Shown here in pieces: positions 1-11,159 of a DNA stretch of 64,000 bases (its first letter is position 1; each line of letters begins with the position of its first letter). The DNA lies in NCBI RefSeq assembly GCF_010672525.1, contig NZ_JAAHGH010000016.1, positions 49,981-113,980 of the forward strand. The letters run 5' to 3'. This DNA comes from Okeania sp. SIO2B3. Its GTDB lineage: Bacteria; Cyanobacteriota; Cyanobacteriia; Cyanobacteriales; Microcoleaceae. Under the pieces are notes generated by a model that was not told the origin of the DNA, ran no database searches, and worked only from the letters and a program-made list of their open reading frames with translations. The translations under genes were made by a program, and so were the position numbers.

Positions 1-1334
1 TAAACTATTGGTATCATAATTTCAAATTCAGTACCCTTGCCTGGCAAAGAATTTAGTTTAAGCTTTCCACCATGTTTTTCAGTAATAATTTGGTAACAAA
101 TAGCTAAACCCATACCTGTCCCTTTGCCTACAGGTTTAGTGGTAAAAAAGTTTTCAAAGATTCGATCTTGTATTTCTAGAGGAATACCAAGCCCATTATC
201 AGCTATTCTCACAGTCAACCAATCAGACTCTTTCCTAACTATAACTTCTGTGCTAATTTCAATTTGAGGTTGCCAATCACACAAGTCCAACTCAGCTAAT
301 TTTTCATTAAGTGCATCAATACTATTACTAATTAGATTCATAAATACTTGACTAAGTTGACCAGAATAGCAACTAATCATTGGTAAATTTGTACAATAAT
401 TCTTAATAACTTTGATTCCCTTTTTAAGGCGATTATTTAAAATAAGTAAGCTACTATCTATACATTCATGAATATATGCTTGTTTCTTTTTAGACTCATC
501 CATGTGAGAAAAATTGCGAAGACTATTCACAATTTTCAGAAGTTGTTCCGAACCCAATTTAATACCTTGAGTCGTCTCAGCTAATTCTTCCTGTAAAGAA
601 TCATAATCTATTTGTTCTTTAATTCGATTGATAATTGGAGATGAATCTGATATTTCATCATAAGCAGATAACAGCTTAGTAATTTCTTCTAAATAAGAAG
701 TTAGAAATATTAAATTATTCCAAATACAATTAACAGGATTTCTAATTTCATGGGCAACCCCGGCAACCATTCTTCCCAAACTTGCCATTTTCTCAGTTTG
801 AATAGCTTTTGCCTGAGTTTGCTTTTTTAGTAGATCACTCGTAAGTTCGTGAATCTTTGACTGAGCAACTAATAATTGATGTACATCCAGAAGTCTATAC
901 ACATTAGCTTCTATTTCTACAACTATTGGTTCGTATAATAGCTCAGGCTGTCTCTGCAAAGATTTTTGTGCTGCTTCTACTATCAATGTATTACCAGGAA
1001 GAATAGATATATCTGTTTTGGAAACACGATATAAAGCTTCTATAGGCCGCTTGTAAAACATCTCTATACCATAGCGACTTCCCATTTTTTCAAAAAATAA
1101 TCTTCGGGAAATCATACCAACTAATTTATCTTGCCGATCTCTCAAAATCACACCAGGCAGCAAAGGGTTGGCTTCAAACACAGGTGCAATATCTTTCCCA
1201 AGGTAGCTAGATGCAATTTGAAAGTCTTGCAGAGGTAGTTCCTGTATAGTTGACTCTAAAGATAAAAATTGACTTTTAACCTCTAAATTAGGCACAATAA
1301 ATGAATCTGAATATGACTCATACAAAGCAAACAT
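1..1334 (-). CDS. Sensor histidine kinase (3' end at window edge)
   Basis: Two-component sensor kinase read on the minus strand from an ATG at 1334; the reading frame is open to base 3, so only the last residue or two may be missing. The C-terminal half has the classic kinase order: H-box with the phospho-acceptor in [10 protein letters not shown] near residue 195, N-box [10 protein letters not shown] near 335, G1 box DNGLGIP near 380 and G2 box [10 protein letters not shown] near 408. The N-terminal ~150 residues contain a pattern ([14 protein letters not shown], then [11 protein letters not shown]) seen in CBS-like input modules of cyanobacterial signalling proteins. No transmembrane segment is evident, so it is probably cytoplasmic. 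No partner regulator is visible in the window, so the signal sensed is unknown. Confidence 0.85.
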   Translation of the reverse strand, partial: MFALYESYSDSFIVPNLEVKSQFLSLESTIQELPLQDFQIASSYLGKDIAPVFEANPLLPGVILRDRQDKLVGMISRRLFFEKMGSRYGIEMFYKRPIEALYRVSKTDISILPGNTLIVEAAQKSLQRQPELLYEPIVVEIEANVYRLLDVHQLLVAQSKIHELTSDLLKKQTQAKAIQTEKMASLGRMVAGVAHEIRNPVNCIWNNLIFLTSYLEEITKLLSAYDEISDSSPIINRIKEQIDYDSLQEELAETTQGIKLGSEQLLKIVNSLRNFSHMDESKKKQAYIHECIDSSLLILNNRLKKGIKVIKNYCTNLPMISCYSGQLSQVFMNLISNSIDALNEKLAELDLCDWQPQIEISTEVIVRKESDWLTVRIADNGLGIPLEIQDRIFENFFTTKPVGKGTGMGLAICYQIITEKHGGKLKLNSLPGKGTEFEIMIPIV

Positions 1335-1628
1335 ATTAAGGGAATTCCTAGGATTTTTGTATCAATAGATACGATTTATCAAAATATTCCTGATAGTTTG
1401 CTTGCACATCTGGAATATATTATCATGGCTATCTTTAACCTTTCTAGCACAATACTCAGAAAATCATCAGAGTTTATAAGAATTGCTTAATTTTACCTAT
1501 TAATATATTTGTTTCTTCTATATAAAATGTATAGATGTATAGATTATCTGGCCTATATCTTGGTAACAAATAAAAAAAGATTTAATTATGTCCGGTAACA
1601 GAACATACGTCGCCGTATCTCCCTCCCC

Positions 1629-2300
1629 TAAGAACTGGACTTGACACTCCTGGCATCATCTGGCTCAAGTCTCTGCTTTCACAGAACGTCTAACACTTTG
1701 TATTGTCTTGTGGCCAATTTTGTGTAAGTATAGAAGATTGTCAATATCCTCTGTACCAGCTTTTGCCAAGGGTATGATGTGGTGAATTTCTAGAGCTTCG
1801 ACCTTATGTAGTTTGTCCCCACAAATTTGGCATTTCCAGTTCTGGTTTTGGGCGATTTTGTCATATATCGAGTTACGGGTGGGAAAATTCCCAATGGAAT
1901 CTAGCCCACATTCCGTACCACAAAATGTAGCATATAATCAGAACTCAGAATTTAGGAGAAAATCATAGCTGTCGTGATTGAGTAAATAATCAGGCAAGTA
2001 TTTATGCTTAATTGTTTACTCGGAATTTTCGGTGCCTAGTGGTCATTGTTTACCATTGGCTTTTGGAATATAAACCCATTTGGTAGGTTTGACTTTCCAA
2101 AAAGTGTATTGTCCCATTTCTCGGATGAGTTTGACCCGTTGTTCTGGTGTTAATGCCACCTCCCTGTCTATACCAGGAGTTCGTTTTCCTTGATTAAGTT
2201 GGGCTACTTTTCCCACAGACCAGAGTAGATTGTTATAGCTCCTGAACATCAGTTTTTCAGGCTTGTTACCTGATTCCACTGACGATTCTATGTGGCACAA
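1629..2300 (-). mobile_element. Decayed group II intron with maturase/HNH fragments
   Basis: Remnant of a group II intron on the minus strand. A fragment entering at a TTG at 2300 (2043-2300) reads RTPGIDREVALTPEQR and FWKVKPTKWVYIPKANGK, the N-terminal part of a reverse transcriptase/maturase. The RT core is missing: the next recognisable coding segment (about 1925 to the TGA at 1665-1667) is the C-terminal HNH domain, with CQICGDKL, EIHHIIPLAKAGT and DNLLYLHK. Immediately 3' lies a domain V-like hairpin (1629-1665, starting GAGCCAGATGATG on the minus strand). An ATG reading MKNLRNLSKRIDCAT upstream of the RT fragment hits a stop, so the 5' end is frameshifted too. It cannot make a functional maturase. 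1335-1628 and 2301-2875 hold no other recognisable gene; 2301-2640 may contain intron 5' domains. Confidence 0.75.
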
Positions 2301-2875
2301 TCAATCCGCTTGCTCAGATTCCTAAGGTTCTTCATTACTGGTTTCCAGTTAATCTGTTACCAGTCTTGAAGATGTCCTTTGTTTGCGATCGACTTTATGA
2401 TTTCCATCTTTTAACTCAGTTGGGTTTCTTTGAAGTGTGTCGATCGTTTAAGACCTGTCAGAATTCGGCTGCCATTTTCAGACGATGTGATGTTGGGATA
2501 ATTTTTTCTCTCAACCCTTATCCTCTGCATTACACAGAGAGAGGCATTCGCTTTCTGTGACTTCCTTGCTCAACAGCGAAACTTTCAACAACCTTGCTAC
2601 TTACCATTTTGCTTAAGGTGTTTGAGCCTGATTTCACCTTTTGGAGTATCACATTTTTTGATACAATCATTAAAGACGGCTGCTAGATCAAATCCTCTTA
2701 ATTAGCTATAAATACTGTCCTTATCCTTAAACTTAATAACAGCAAAATTAGTGTAGGGCAAAAATATTTTAGTAATGAGTTTGGAAGTCTGCTGTATAGA
2801 TGGTCGGGTAAATATCAGTTAGGATTTGACTTATTTTATATTAAAATTAAACTATTTTGTTATCTAATATGGATT

Positions 2876-3694
2876 ATGGATTCAACATTAACTGCGTTAC
2901 AAGAACTAATAGAAATAGTAGCAAAATTACGTTCTCCAGATGGTGGTTGTCCCTGGGATTTAGCTCAAACTTCAGAAACTTTAACTCCTTACATTATTGA
3001 AGAAGCTTATGAAGCAGTTGATGCAATAAAAAGTGGAGATAAAGAAGCAGTAGTTGATGAATTAGGAGATTTATTATTACAGGTGGTTTTGCAAGCACAA
3101 ATAGCTAGTGAAGCCAATGATTTTACTTTAGCTGAAGTGGCTCAAAATATTAATAGAAAAATGATTAGAAGACATCCTCATGTATTTGGAGATGTGAAAG
3201 TAAATAGTACGGAAGAAGTTAAGCAAAATTGGGAAAAAATCAAAGCAGCAGAAAAAGGAGAAACTAATGATTTATTTAGTACAAAACTAAGTCGATACGC
3301 TCGACAGTTACCTCCACTTATGGCAGCAATGAAAATTTCTAAAAAAGCTGCTGATCTTGGTTTTGAATGGGAAAATATTGAAGGAGTTTGGGGAAAATTC
3401 CACGAAGAAGTTGGGGAGTTTGAAGAAGCTTTAAAATCTGAAGATAAGGAACATCAACAAGCAGAAATGGGAGATATTTTATTTGTTTTAGTGCAATTGG
3501 CAAGGTGGTATGATTTAAATCCAGAAGAAGCTTTACAAGGAACTAATCATCGATTTTTGAAACGGTTTGCTTTAGTAGAAACAATGTGTAACCGCCCTCT
3601 TTCTGAGTATACTTTGGCGGAGTTTGAACAAATGTGGCAAAATGCAAAAGCACAGTTAGCAAGGGAAAAAAATAAGCAGTTAAAAACTGGATGA
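2876..3694 (+). CDS. mazG: Nucleoside triphosphate pyrophosphohydrolase MazG
   Basis: 272-residue MazG, a house-cleaning enzyme that hydrolyses (d)NTPs to monophosphate and pyrophosphate. Two tandem MazG domains are visible. The first has the GGCPWD signature near residues 23-28, the metal-binding EEAYEA near 43-48 and DELGDLLLQVV near 62-72. The second, from about residue 160, has HEEVGEFEEAL followed by EMGDILFVLVQLARW. Length matches the usual two-domain bacterial MazG. An ATG at 2869 lies in a different frame, so the ATG at 2876 is used. The gene stands alone between a decayed intron and a repeat region; no operon partner is evident. Cytosolic. Confidence 0.93.
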   Translation: MDSTLTALQELIEIVAKLRSPDGGCPWDLAQTSETLTPYIIEEAYEAVDAIKSGDKEAVVDELGDLLLQVVLQAQIASEANDFTLAEVAQNINRKMIRRHPHVFGDVKVNSTEEVKQNWEKIKAAEKGETNDLFSTKLSRYARQLPPLMAAMKISKKAADLGFEWENIEGVWGKFHEEVGEFEEALKSEDKEHQQAEMGDILFVLVQLARWYDLNPEEALQGTNHRFLKRFALVETMCNRPLSEYTLAEFEQMWQNAKAQLAREKNKQLKTG

Positions 3695-4387
3695 GGTACA
3701 AAGTTCTAGGTTTTTAGGCAATAAGGAATAGAAGTTAAGCTTAGAGCTGATTCATAACAGCGGTTTTCATTTGGGTAGACCACAGTAGGGACGTTCCATG
3801 GAACGTCCCTACAGGGTTGTGATTGTGAAGATGTGGTTCATCAAGATGAAAAGCGCTGAAGTAGGGTTTGCGTATGGAAAGTCTTTTTGCTCTTTCTAGG
3901 AGACAACCCACCCGCGGGCCCCGACCGTGGAGGGGAAGACAACCCACCCCTAACCCCTCCCAGGAGGGGAGAAATGGGAATTGTAGAGGAGGTAGTCGGA
4001 AAAATTGTCCCAAGATTGTTCTGCCATAATCGCCCCAAAATACTAGCATGCATGAGCTTGAGCGACCGAAAAACTTGCACTTTTTCAAGGCAAAAAAAGT
4101 CAGCAAACCAATATCAGTCAATGCTTTGATATTTAATCAGCAAGCCCTATTTATCAATACGCACAAGAATTAATCAGCAAGCCCTAATTAATCAGTAAGC
4201 CCTAAGTATTAACTCACAGTTTATAGATGATACCAAATCTGGTTATCGTGCATTACCATTTTCAAATTCCGTTCTAACCCTTCTGCCTTCTGCTCTCAGC
4301 TCCCGCTACCTTACTTTTATATAATCAAGGTTCTGTCGATCGCCGGATTTAGTATGATTGTATCTATCAGATTTTAGGTAATATTAT
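3695..4387. repeat. Intergenic repeat tract (MITE 3' half, palindromes)
   Basis: No gene is supported here. 3788-3812 is a palindromic repeat (GGGACGTTCCATGGAACGTC) of a type recurring near 6235 and 7063. About 3900-3975 holds two copies of a GC-rich palindrome (ACCCCTCCCAGGAGGGG core) also present near 4480, 17400, 47865 and 52200. 3980-4150 matches the right half of the GGGCTTGCTGA MITE family, ending TCAGCAAGCCCT, followed by further tandem right-end copies to about 4205. Open frames in this stretch on both strands are composed of these repeats and are not genes. Confidence 0.7.
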
Positions 4388-4793
4388 GTCCTTGACATCC
4401 TCTCTGGCCTAAAGGCACAGAGATTCCTACCGAGCCGTAGCTCTTCAGCGAGTTGACGTCTCACAGGCTGCTGCACCCACCCCTCTTGCTCCCCTCCCGG
4501 GAGGGGATGGGGGTGGGTTACGCTTGCCTCCACGTCCGCGCACAAGTCTCGGAATGCCCTCCCGCGACAAGAGCAAAAATTCTTATGGGTATAAATTTTG
4601 TGCTTTCAAGGAGCGAACTGCTCATTGACCTGAAAGCTTCCCAAGTTCAGCTCTCAACTGAAGGAGTTTCGACAAACATCTTCTTTTAATCAGTATTTAT
4701 GAGACAAGGCGGGTTTATCAACCAATTTTAATATAACATAAAAAGTCATAATATGAAAAGTCGCCCGCTTATGGGCGAGGCTTTAAACCCAAT
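4388..4793 (-). mobile_element. IS200/IS605-type remnant (PATE-like)
   Basis: Read on the minus strand, 4391-4475 encodes what looks like a TnpB C-terminal tail (RQLAEELRLGRNLCAFRPER) and then a terminal hairpin ending in GGATGTCAA, a typical IS200/IS605 right end. The other terminus, 4746-4793, contains the hairpin GTCGCCCGCTTATGGGCGAG, like a left end. Between them there is no TnpB body, only a GC-rich palindromic repeat (about 4475-4530) and unrecognised sequence. This is best read as an internally deleted, non-autonomous derivative. Confidence is moderate because the termini are diverged. Confidence 0.5.
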
Positions 4794-4831
4794 TTTATGG
4801 TAAATTATTCTGGAATCAAACTTAATTCCTA

Positions 4832-5656
4832 CTATTGATTTTGTTCCACCAAATTAGCAAACTCAATCATCACTTTTTCATACCTTTCACCCGCCACTTC
4901 TAATAAATCAATATGACCAGCACCATCAACCCAAAAGGAAAGTTTGGGTTCATTAGCTGTGGTAAAAAGTTGTTTGCCATGGGAAAAAGGAATCACTCGG
5001 TCAGCATTTCCGTGGATTACCAAAACTGGGCAGTTAACATCTTTTATCTTATCAATACTGCGAAACTTGTCAAAGGGATAAATAGGGATGCGCGTCACCA
5101 CCCGAAACGCAGTTGTAAATGAACTTTCAATTATTAAACCAGCCACAGGTTCCCGGGATGCCAAATCTACTGAAGGCCCTCCACCAACTGAACGTCCATA
5201 AACAATAATTTGGTTTGCAGGTATACCCAAATGCTGGGTCAGGTATTCATAAGCCGCATTAATATCTTGGTAGGCATTTTTAACTGAAGGGTTTCCCTGA
5301 CTTGTTCCATAACCTTGATAGTCATAGGAAAATATACTGAACCCAATATCTCGCAAATCTTGCAACCTGGGCAAAATTTCTCCTAGGTCTTCAGCATTAC
5401 CATGACTGTAGAGAATTGTATATTTTGTTTTAGGTAATGGTAAATAAATTCCTGTAATTTGGACTTTATCGCTAGACTCAAGCTTGACAAAATCCTGGTT
5501 TTCCTGATAGCTAGATGGACCAGGTAAAAAAATTAACCGATCTGAGAAAAAGAAAGCCCACAAACCTATAAGGATATAAACAATTACGGTAGACCTAATT
5601 AATCTCAGAATAGAAAATTTTCCTACCAGCGATCTTATAATATTTTTCTTGTCCAT
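4832..5656 (-). CDS. Membrane-anchored alpha/beta hydrolase (Bem46/ABHD-like)
   Basis: 274-residue serine hydrolase of the alpha/beta-hydrolase fold. The N-terminus has one hydrophobic segment (about residues 18-37, STVIVYILIGLWAFFF) that probably anchors it in the membrane. The fold is marked by the oxyanion strand YSHGNAEDLGE (near 85), the nucleophile elbow GRSVGGGPS (near 153-161), an aspartate in VIHGNADRVIP (near 218) and a catalytic histidine in GAGHIDL (near 246). This resembles the Bem46/YfhR/ABHD17 group of lipases or peptidases; substrate unknown. It is divergent from gcvH (106 bp between starts) with no functional link evident. Confidence 0.85.
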   Translation of the reverse strand: MDKKNIIRSLVGKFSILRLIRSTVIVYILIGLWAFFFSDRLIFLPGPSSYQENQDFVKLESSDKVQITGIYLPLPKTKYTILYSHGNAEDLGEILPRLQDLRDIGFSIFSYDYQGYGTSQGNPSVKNAYQDINAAYEYLTQHLGIPANQIIVYGRSVGGGPSVDLASREPVAGLIIESSFTTAFRVVTRIPIYPFDKFRSIDKIKDVNCPVLVIHGNADRVIPFSHGKQLFTTANEPKLSFWVDGAGHIDLLEVAGERYEKVMIEFANLVEQNQ

Positions 5657-5762
5657 AAGAACTGGGTATTTACCTTATATTATTCTTTACGTAATAATTT
5701 TTAATGCAAGTCTAGTCTTGTTTTGACTGACATAATTTGTACTATTTTTAGTGAGGAATTAA

Positions 5763-6161
5763 ATGACACTAGAATTTCCAGACGACCTCAAATATCTCGA
5801 CAGCCACGAGTATGTAAGAATGGATGGCGAAATTGCCACTGTTGGTATTAGTGCCTATGCTATTGAGCAGTTGGGAGATATTGTATTTCTGGAACTTCCA
5901 GATGAGGGAGACCAAATAGAAAAAGAAGTCTCCTGTGGCAGTATTGAGTCTGTGAAGGCAGTTGAAGACCTGAAAGCTCCTATTACTGGTACGGTTGTAG
6001 AGCGTAATGAGGAAATATTAGAAAGTCCAGAACGTTTATCAGATGAAGACCCATACATAGAGGGTTGGCTTCTGAAGGTGCGTGTTAAAGACCCTGATGA
6101 ACTAGAAGGAGATGATATTTATTCTGCTGAGGAGTATCGCGAATTGGTAGAAGGAGAGTAG
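5763..6161 (+). CDS. gcvH: Glycine cleavage system H protein
   Basis: 132-residue lipoyl carrier of the glycine cleavage complex; its swinging arm shuttles the aminomethyl group from P protein to T protein and then electrons to L protein. In cyanobacteria the complex supports photorespiratory glycine turnover. The lipoylation site is Lys65 in [11 protein letters not shown], in the usual context. The start is an ATG preceded by GTGAGGAATTAA. Length is normal for the family. The partner gcvP lies downstream on the same strand, but 1.2 kb of mobile-element sequence separates them, so they are probably separate transcripts. gcvT is not in the window. No glycine riboswitch was recognised upstream. 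Confidence 0.97.
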   Translation: MTLEFPDDLKYLDSHEYVRMDGEIATVGISAYAIEQLGDIVFLELPDEGDQIEKEVSCGSIESVKAVEDLKAPITGTVVERNEEILESPERLSDEDPYIEGWLLKVRVKDPDELEGDDIYSAEEYRELVEGE

Positions 6162-6523
6162 GTAGTAACCAAAAATCTTCTCAAGTCTACAATAATAGCT
6201 TGACTAAGTTCATTATACACCTCCGAAAAAGAATGTAGAGATGTTCTATGGAATGTCTCTACAAGAATTGCTAGAAAAAGAATATTTATATTTCTACCAA
6301 ATGTCGATTGAACATCAGCTTTAGGCAATAACTAACTAAATGATACTGATAAAATACTCAAAATTCCTAAGTCAGCAGCAATAAATTTTCTTTTCATACT
6401 CAAAAAAATACTATTACAGCAATAGTATAAACTTTCACCGAAAAACTGGGTTTGAAGCCTCCCCTTTTAATACCAATTCCCAAAAATAATCTTATAGTTA
6501 GGTAACACTTCAGTTATTAAGTA

Positions 6524-6973
6524 GGGTTTGCTGAAAAAGTCTTGTTGCTGAGGTAGGAGACAGGAGAAACGGGAATGAGCGAAGAGGTAGGATTCATTAA
6601 TTGATAATTGATAATGGATAATTGATAATTACCTCGGGTTTTAACCGTTACGGAATTGAATATAAGGAAATATTATTTCTTCTCTTGGTCGATTGGATAT
6701 GGCGAAAAGACCTCGCCATCCCACCCTACGGGAAGCTCCGCTAACGACCGCTTTTTTCCCCTTAAAAGGGGAGGCTTCAAAGCGCGAATTATTTAATTAT
6801 TAATTATTAATTATTAATTATTCGGTAAGAATTGTAAGAATGATTTTTCTGCCATAATCGTCCCAAAATACTATCTTTATGCAGCTCTTTGAGCTGAAAA
6901 GCTGGCACTTTTTTATACCAAAAAATGCTACAACCAATATCAGTCAATGCTTTGATATTTAATCAGCAAGCCC
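6524..6973 (+). mobile_element. MITE, GGGCTTGCTGA family, 6-bp TSD TAAGTA
   Basis: Terminal inverted repeats GGGTTTGCTG (6524) and CAGCAAGCCC (ending 6973) are flanked by a perfect 6-bp direct repeat TAAGTA (6518-6523 and 6974-6979). It has no ORF, so it is non-autonomous. It is longer than sister copies at 22339-22570 and 38818-39035 because another repeat (6595-6833) sits inside it. 6162-6517 upstream contains only a short palindrome near 6235-6262. 6980-7366 downstream contains a GGACGTTCCATGC palindrome and no gene. Confidence 0.8.
6595..6833 (+). repeat. Dispersed repeat, CATTAAT...TTATTCGGTAA family
   Basis: Begins with short ATTGATAATGGATAATTG-type repeats, contains GGTCGATTGGATATGGCG, a CGCCATCCCACCCTACGGG core and a CCCCTTAAAAGGGGAGGCTT hairpin, and ends in ATTAATTATTCGGTAA. 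Related copies lie at 21768-21912 (inverted, short), 22615-22918, 59005-59233, and as part of the tandem array 42880-44594. It is nested inside the MITE 6524-6973. No coding capacity. Confidence 0.7.
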
Positions 6974-7366
6974 TAAGTAATTAATACAGGCCAAATCACC
7001 TTTTTGCTAATTAGCAGCCCAGTTAATGTTAATTATTCTTATGTTTACTATGACCTACGGACGTTCCATGCAAAGTCCTGTAGGGGCGAACGGCTGTTTG
7101 CTGGCGCATAACTATCGTTAACGCTCCTACCTCGGCTCAAGAAAATATAGAAAAGTTTTTGAGAAATGCTATAAGGCGCTATAAGGGGATAAAAAAAGAA
7201 AACTTTGCATCTTCTCGCCTCCCTATTCTAGGAGGTACAGATAACTGATAACTGAATTTACAATTCCAAAACTTGGCCTCTAAACTAAAAAAATTATTTT
7301 ATCTCCCATGAAGTTATGAATTTTTGTTAAAACTTAATCAGAAGTTAACCCCAAGGAATATATAAA

Positions 7367-10279
7367 GTGGTAGCCATACACAAATCTAATACAAAGTCAA
7401 CCCCTCAACCACAATACCAGAATAACGGCCAGAAATCTACTAACTTTTGCCCAAGGCATATTGGCCCAGCTTCTGACGCAATTCAAAAAATGTTGGCAGT
7501 ATTAAGTGTTTCTTCCCTAGATGACCTAATTGACAAAACAGTTCCACAAGTAATTCGATACGAAAAACCCCTAAATCTACCAAACTCTCTGAGTGAAAGT
7601 GCTGCTCTTGCTAAAATCAAAGAAATAGCCTCCAAAAACCAGGTATTTCGTTCCTTCATTGGAATGGGTTATTACGACTGTATTACTCCACCAGTTATCC
7701 TCCGCAATATCCTAGAAAACCCTGGTTGGTACACTGCTTACACTCCCTATCAAGCAGAAATAGCTCAAGGACGAATGGAAGCATTGCTGAATTTTCAAAC
7801 CATGATTACAGACTTAACAGGTTTAGAAATAGCTAATGCTTCCCTACTCGACGAAGCTACAGCAGCAGCGGAAGCAATGAGCTTGAGTTACGGTCAGTGC
7901 AAAACTAAAGCGGAAGCTTTCTTTGTTGACTCTAACTGCCATCCTCAGAATATTGAAGTGGTGAAAACTAGAGCGCAACCATTAGGAATAGAAGTTATCG
8001 TTGGCGACTTTCGCACCTTCACCTTTGACAAACCAATATTCGGTGCACTCCTCCAATATCCTGCTACCGACGGAGCAATTTACAACTACCGCGAATTTGT
8101 GGAAAGAGTTCACGAAGTGGGAGGTTTAGTTACTGTTGCTGCTGACTTACTCAGTCTGACTTTGTTAACGCCTCCCGGAGAATTTGGTGCTGATATTGCT
8201 GTAGGTAATACTCAACGTTTTGGCGTTTCTCTAGGATATGGCGGTCCTCATGCTGCTTATTTTGCCACAAAGGAAGCTTATAAACGACAAACTCCAGGTC
8301 GTATTGTCGGAGTTTCTCAAGACGCTAACGGCAACCCTGCGCTCAGGTTGGCATTGCAAACGCGGGAACAACATATTCGCAGGGAAAAAGCAACGAGTAA
8401 TATTTGTACTGCTCAAGTTTTGCTGGCAGTAATGGCAAGTATGTATGCGGTTTATCATGGTCCGGATGGTTTAAAAGAAATTGCCGAAAATATCCATAAT
8501 TTGACATCCAAATTGGCAGCAGGTTTAAAACAGCTTGGTTATCAAATTGGTAAGGAACCATTTTTTGATACTATTCGGGTAGAATTAGGTGCTGACTCTC
8601 CCCTGAAAAATGCAAAAGAAATTATTGATGCTGCTGAAAATCTAGGTATTAATCTCCGGAGTCTCGACGATCAAACTTTCAGCATTTCCCTAGATGAAAC
8701 CACTACTGATATAGATGTACAAAATTTGTGGGAAATTTTTGCTGGTGGGGAAAAGTTACCAGACATCGAAAACATCTCCCCTCTTGCTCATAATTCATAT
8801 TCCCGCACCAGCAGTTATTTAACTCACCCAGTATTTAACCGCTACCACTCAGAAACCGAACTCTTGCGTTACCTCCAACGTTTACAGGCAAAAGACTTAT
8901 CTCTGACAACATCAATGATACCCTTGGGTTCTTGTACAATGAAACTCAACTCCACAGCAGAGATGATACCTGTAACCTGGCCGGAATTTGCCAAAATTCA
9001 CCCTTTCGCCCCCACTTCTCAAACCAAAGGTTATCAAATAATGTTTGAACAACTAGAGGAATGGTTAGCAGAAATCACAGGTTTTAGCGCCATCTCCCTA
9101 CAACCAAATGCAGGTTCCCAGGGAGAATATACGGGTTTATTAGTAATTCGTGAATATCACGCTCACCGAGGAGAAGCACATCGGAATATTTGTCTAATTC
9201 CCGAATCTGCTCACGGTACAAACCCTGCTTCAGCAGTGATGAGTGGGTTAAAAGTTGTAGTTGTCAAATGCGATAAACAAGGAAATATAGATATCGCCGA
9301 TCTAAAGACGAAGACAGAAAAACACAAAGATAACTTAGCCGCCATTATGGTTACTTATCCCTCAACCCACGGTGTATTTGAGGAAGAAATTTCTGAAATA
9401 TGCGAAATTATCCACAGTAACGGCGGTCAAGTTTATATGGATGGAGCGAATATGAATGCCCAGGTAGGTTTATGTCGCCCCGCAGAAATAGGAGCAGATG
9501 TTTGTCATTTGAATTTGCACAAAACTTTTTGTATTCCTCACGGTGGTGGTGGTCCGGGAATGGGTCCCATAGGCGTTCAATCTCATTTAGCACAGTTTTT
9601 ACCAGGACATTCTGTGATTAGTATTGGTGGAGAAAATTCTAGTGGAGCAGTATCTGCTGCACCTTGGGGTAGCGCAAGTATTCTGCCAATTTCTTGGATG
9701 TATATTGCCATGATGGGTGCGGATGGTTTGACTGAAGCAACTAAAGTAGCAATTTTGAATGCTAATTATATTGCTCAACGGTTGGAGAATTATTATCCAG
9801 TTTTGTATAAAGGTAAGCATGGGTTTATTGCTCACGAGTGCATTTTAGATTTGCGTCCGTTGAAAAAATTGGCTGGTATTGAAGTGGAAGATATTGCCAA
9901 ACGTTTGATGGATTATGGTTTTCACGCACCGACAGTTTCTTGGCCTGTAGCGGGAACAATTATGGTAGAGCCAACAGAAAGTGAGTCTAAGGAAGAGTTA
10001 GACCGTTTTTGTGAAGCAATGATTTTGATTCGCCAGGAAATAGAAGAAATTGAAACTGGGAAAGCAGATAAACAGGATAATTTGTTGAAAAATGCACCTC
10101 ACACCGCAGAGAGTTTGATGGTGGATGAGTGGAAGCATAGTTATTCTCGACAACGTGCTGCTTATCCCGCACCGTGGACGCGGGAGCATAAGTTTTGGCC
10201 TGCTGTGGGAAGGGTTGATAATGCTTTTGGCGATCGTAATTTTGTGTGTTCCTGTTTGCCAATAGAAGCTTATAGCTAA
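7367..10279 (+). CDS. gcvP: Glycine dehydrogenase (decarboxylating), P protein
   Basis: 970-residue PLP enzyme that decarboxylates glycine and loads the aminomethyl group onto lipoyl-GcvH. It is the long, single-chain form (N- and C-terminal halves fused), the length usual for cyanobacteria. Family hallmarks: N-terminal [16 protein letters not shown], the glycine-rich [22 protein letters not shown] at the start of the C-terminal half, and the PLP lysine in [17 protein letters not shown] (near residue 717). The start is GTG at 7367 (GTG GTA GCC), with AAGGAATA at about 7353 as ribosome-binding site. The stop codon is the first base of a 112-bp tandem duplication. Confidence 0.97.
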   Translation: MVAIHKSNTKSTPQPQYQNNGQKSTNFCPRHIGPASDAIQKMLAVLSVSSLDDLIDKTVPQVIRYEKPLNLPNSLSESAALAKIKEIASKNQVFRSFIGMGYYDCITPPVILRNILENPGWYTAYTPYQAEIAQGRMEALLNFQTMITDLTGLEIANASLLDEATAAAEAMSLSYGQCKTKAEAFFVDSNCHPQNIEVVKTRAQPLGIEVIVGDFRTFTFDKPIFGALLQYPATDGAIYNYREFVERVHEVGGLVTVAADLLSLTLLTPPGEFGADIAVGNTQRFGVSLGYGGPHAAYFATKEAYKRQTPGRIVGVSQDANGNPALRLALQTREQHIRREKATSNICTAQVLLAVMASMYAVYHGPDGLKEIAENIHNLTSKLAAGLKQLGYQIGKEPFFDTIRVELGADSPLKNAKEIIDAAENLGINLRSLDDQTFSISLDETTTDIDVQNLWEIFAGGEKLPDIENISPLAHNSYSRTSSYLTHPVFNRYHSETELLRYLQRLQAKDLSLTTSMIPLGSCTMKLNSTAEMIPVTWPEFAKIHPFAPTSQTKGYQIMFEQLEEWLAEITGFSAISLQPNAGSQGEYTGLLVIREYHAHRGEAHRNICLIPESAHGTNPASAVMSGLKVVVVKCDKQGNIDIADLKTKTEKHKDNLAAIMVTYPSTHGVFEEEISEICEIIHSNGGQVYMDGANMNAQVGLCRPAEIGADVCHLNLHKTFCIPHGGGGPGMGPIGVQSHLAQFLPGHSVISIGGENSSGAVSAAPWGSASILPISWMYIAMMGADGLTEATKVAILNANYIAQRLENYYPVLYKGKHGFIAHECILDLRPLKKLAGIEVEDIAKRLMDYGFHAPTVSWPVAGTIMVEPTESESKEELDRFCEAMILIRQEIEEIETGKADKQDNLLKNAPHTAESLMVDEWKHSYSRQRAAYPAPWTREHKFWPAVGRVDNAFGDRNFVCSCLPIEAYS

Positions 10280-10500
10280 AAGCGGTCAGCACTCAGCACT
10301 CAGCTATCAGCAAAATTTGTAGGCTCAGTTAGACGGCGTAAATTTAGACTCTGAAAGAGATTTAGCAATCAGTCGTAACGCACCGTTCTAAAAGCGGTCA
10401 GCACTCAGCACTCAGCTATCAGCAAAATTTGTAGGCTCAGTTAGACGGCTTAAATTTAGACTCTGAAAGAGATTTAGCAATCCGTCGTAACGCACCGTTC
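10277..10500 (+). repeat. 112-bp tandem duplication starting at the gcvP stop codon
   Basis: Two direct copies, 10277-10388 and 10389-10500, with only a few differences (for example GACGGCG against GACGGCT, CAATCAG against CAATCCG). The first copy begins with the TAA of gcvP, so the duplication arose exactly at the end of the gene. The unit contains the heptamer-like CAGCACTCAGCACTCAGC. Its near identity suggests a recent event. Confidence 0.85.
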
Positions 10501-10573
10501 TGGCACAATATTTGGTGCGTTACGCTTTGCTTTTCATGTTGCGCAGCAAAACGCACCCTACTGAGCTGAACTG

Positions 10574-10612
10574 CTGATAACTGATAACTGATAACTGATA
10601 ACTGATAACTGA
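10574..10612 (+). repeat. Short tandem repeat (TGATAAC) array
   Basis: Five-plus tandem copies of the heptamer CTGATAA/TGATAAC, the STRR type known from cyanobacteria. Similar tracts lie near 17062-17090 and 38438-38480. The rest of 10501-11159 has no recognised gene. Confidence 0.85.
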
Positions 10613-11159
10613 AAAGGCGATCGCTCCCATGAATATTTCCCAGAAAAAAATTTGAGAAAAGGATTGACTTTAAATTTATTTGTGCTATTATTACTCATAA
10701 TGGAAAAGGTGCGCTCATATATAGTCCCATTTCCTTTGGCATAATTACCTCACTTAAACCGCTGTTTTAACGGTTTCATGGTAGGTATCTTTTGCCATTC
10801 TTTTGGAAGAAAATAATAATATGGTTGTTGTAAAATTATAAAATTTACTTCTATGAACTTTTTTCTACTGACGGCTGAAACCCTTAAATGTTACAGTCTA
10901 CAAGTCTCTGCATGAGAGAAGAAAACCAACGATCGCCCCACAATAACACCGGCGAACCCAACGAGGGGAGCTGCCCCGTGTAATGCTTATTGTCAAAAGT
11001 TAAGTCATTGTCATTCAACCATTTTTCCCCTTTGCGCCATCCAACTTTATCGCCGATAGTAAGAGCGATAAGAGGATAGAGAGATGTTATAGAATTAAGT
11101 AACGGAAACTAAAAGTTGTTTAAGTGCTGTTAGGAAAGGAGTAATTTTTAACGATTGCC

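Noticed and set aside
2043..2300. Independent 85-residue gene
   Set aside because: It is only the N-terminal piece of a group II intron maturase, frameshifted upstream and deleted downstream.
3741..4129. Overlapping ORFs of 79-126 residues on both strands
   Set aside because: They translate GC-rich palindromes and MITE sequence that recur elsewhere in the window in other frames.
5657..5762. Glycine riboswitch ahead of gcvH (also looked for before gcvP)
   Set aside because: No tandem aptamer-like conserved sequence could be read in 5657-5762 or 7000-7366.
8231..10292. Several antisense ORFs within gcvP
   Set aside because: Reading-frame shadows of a strongly conserved gene.
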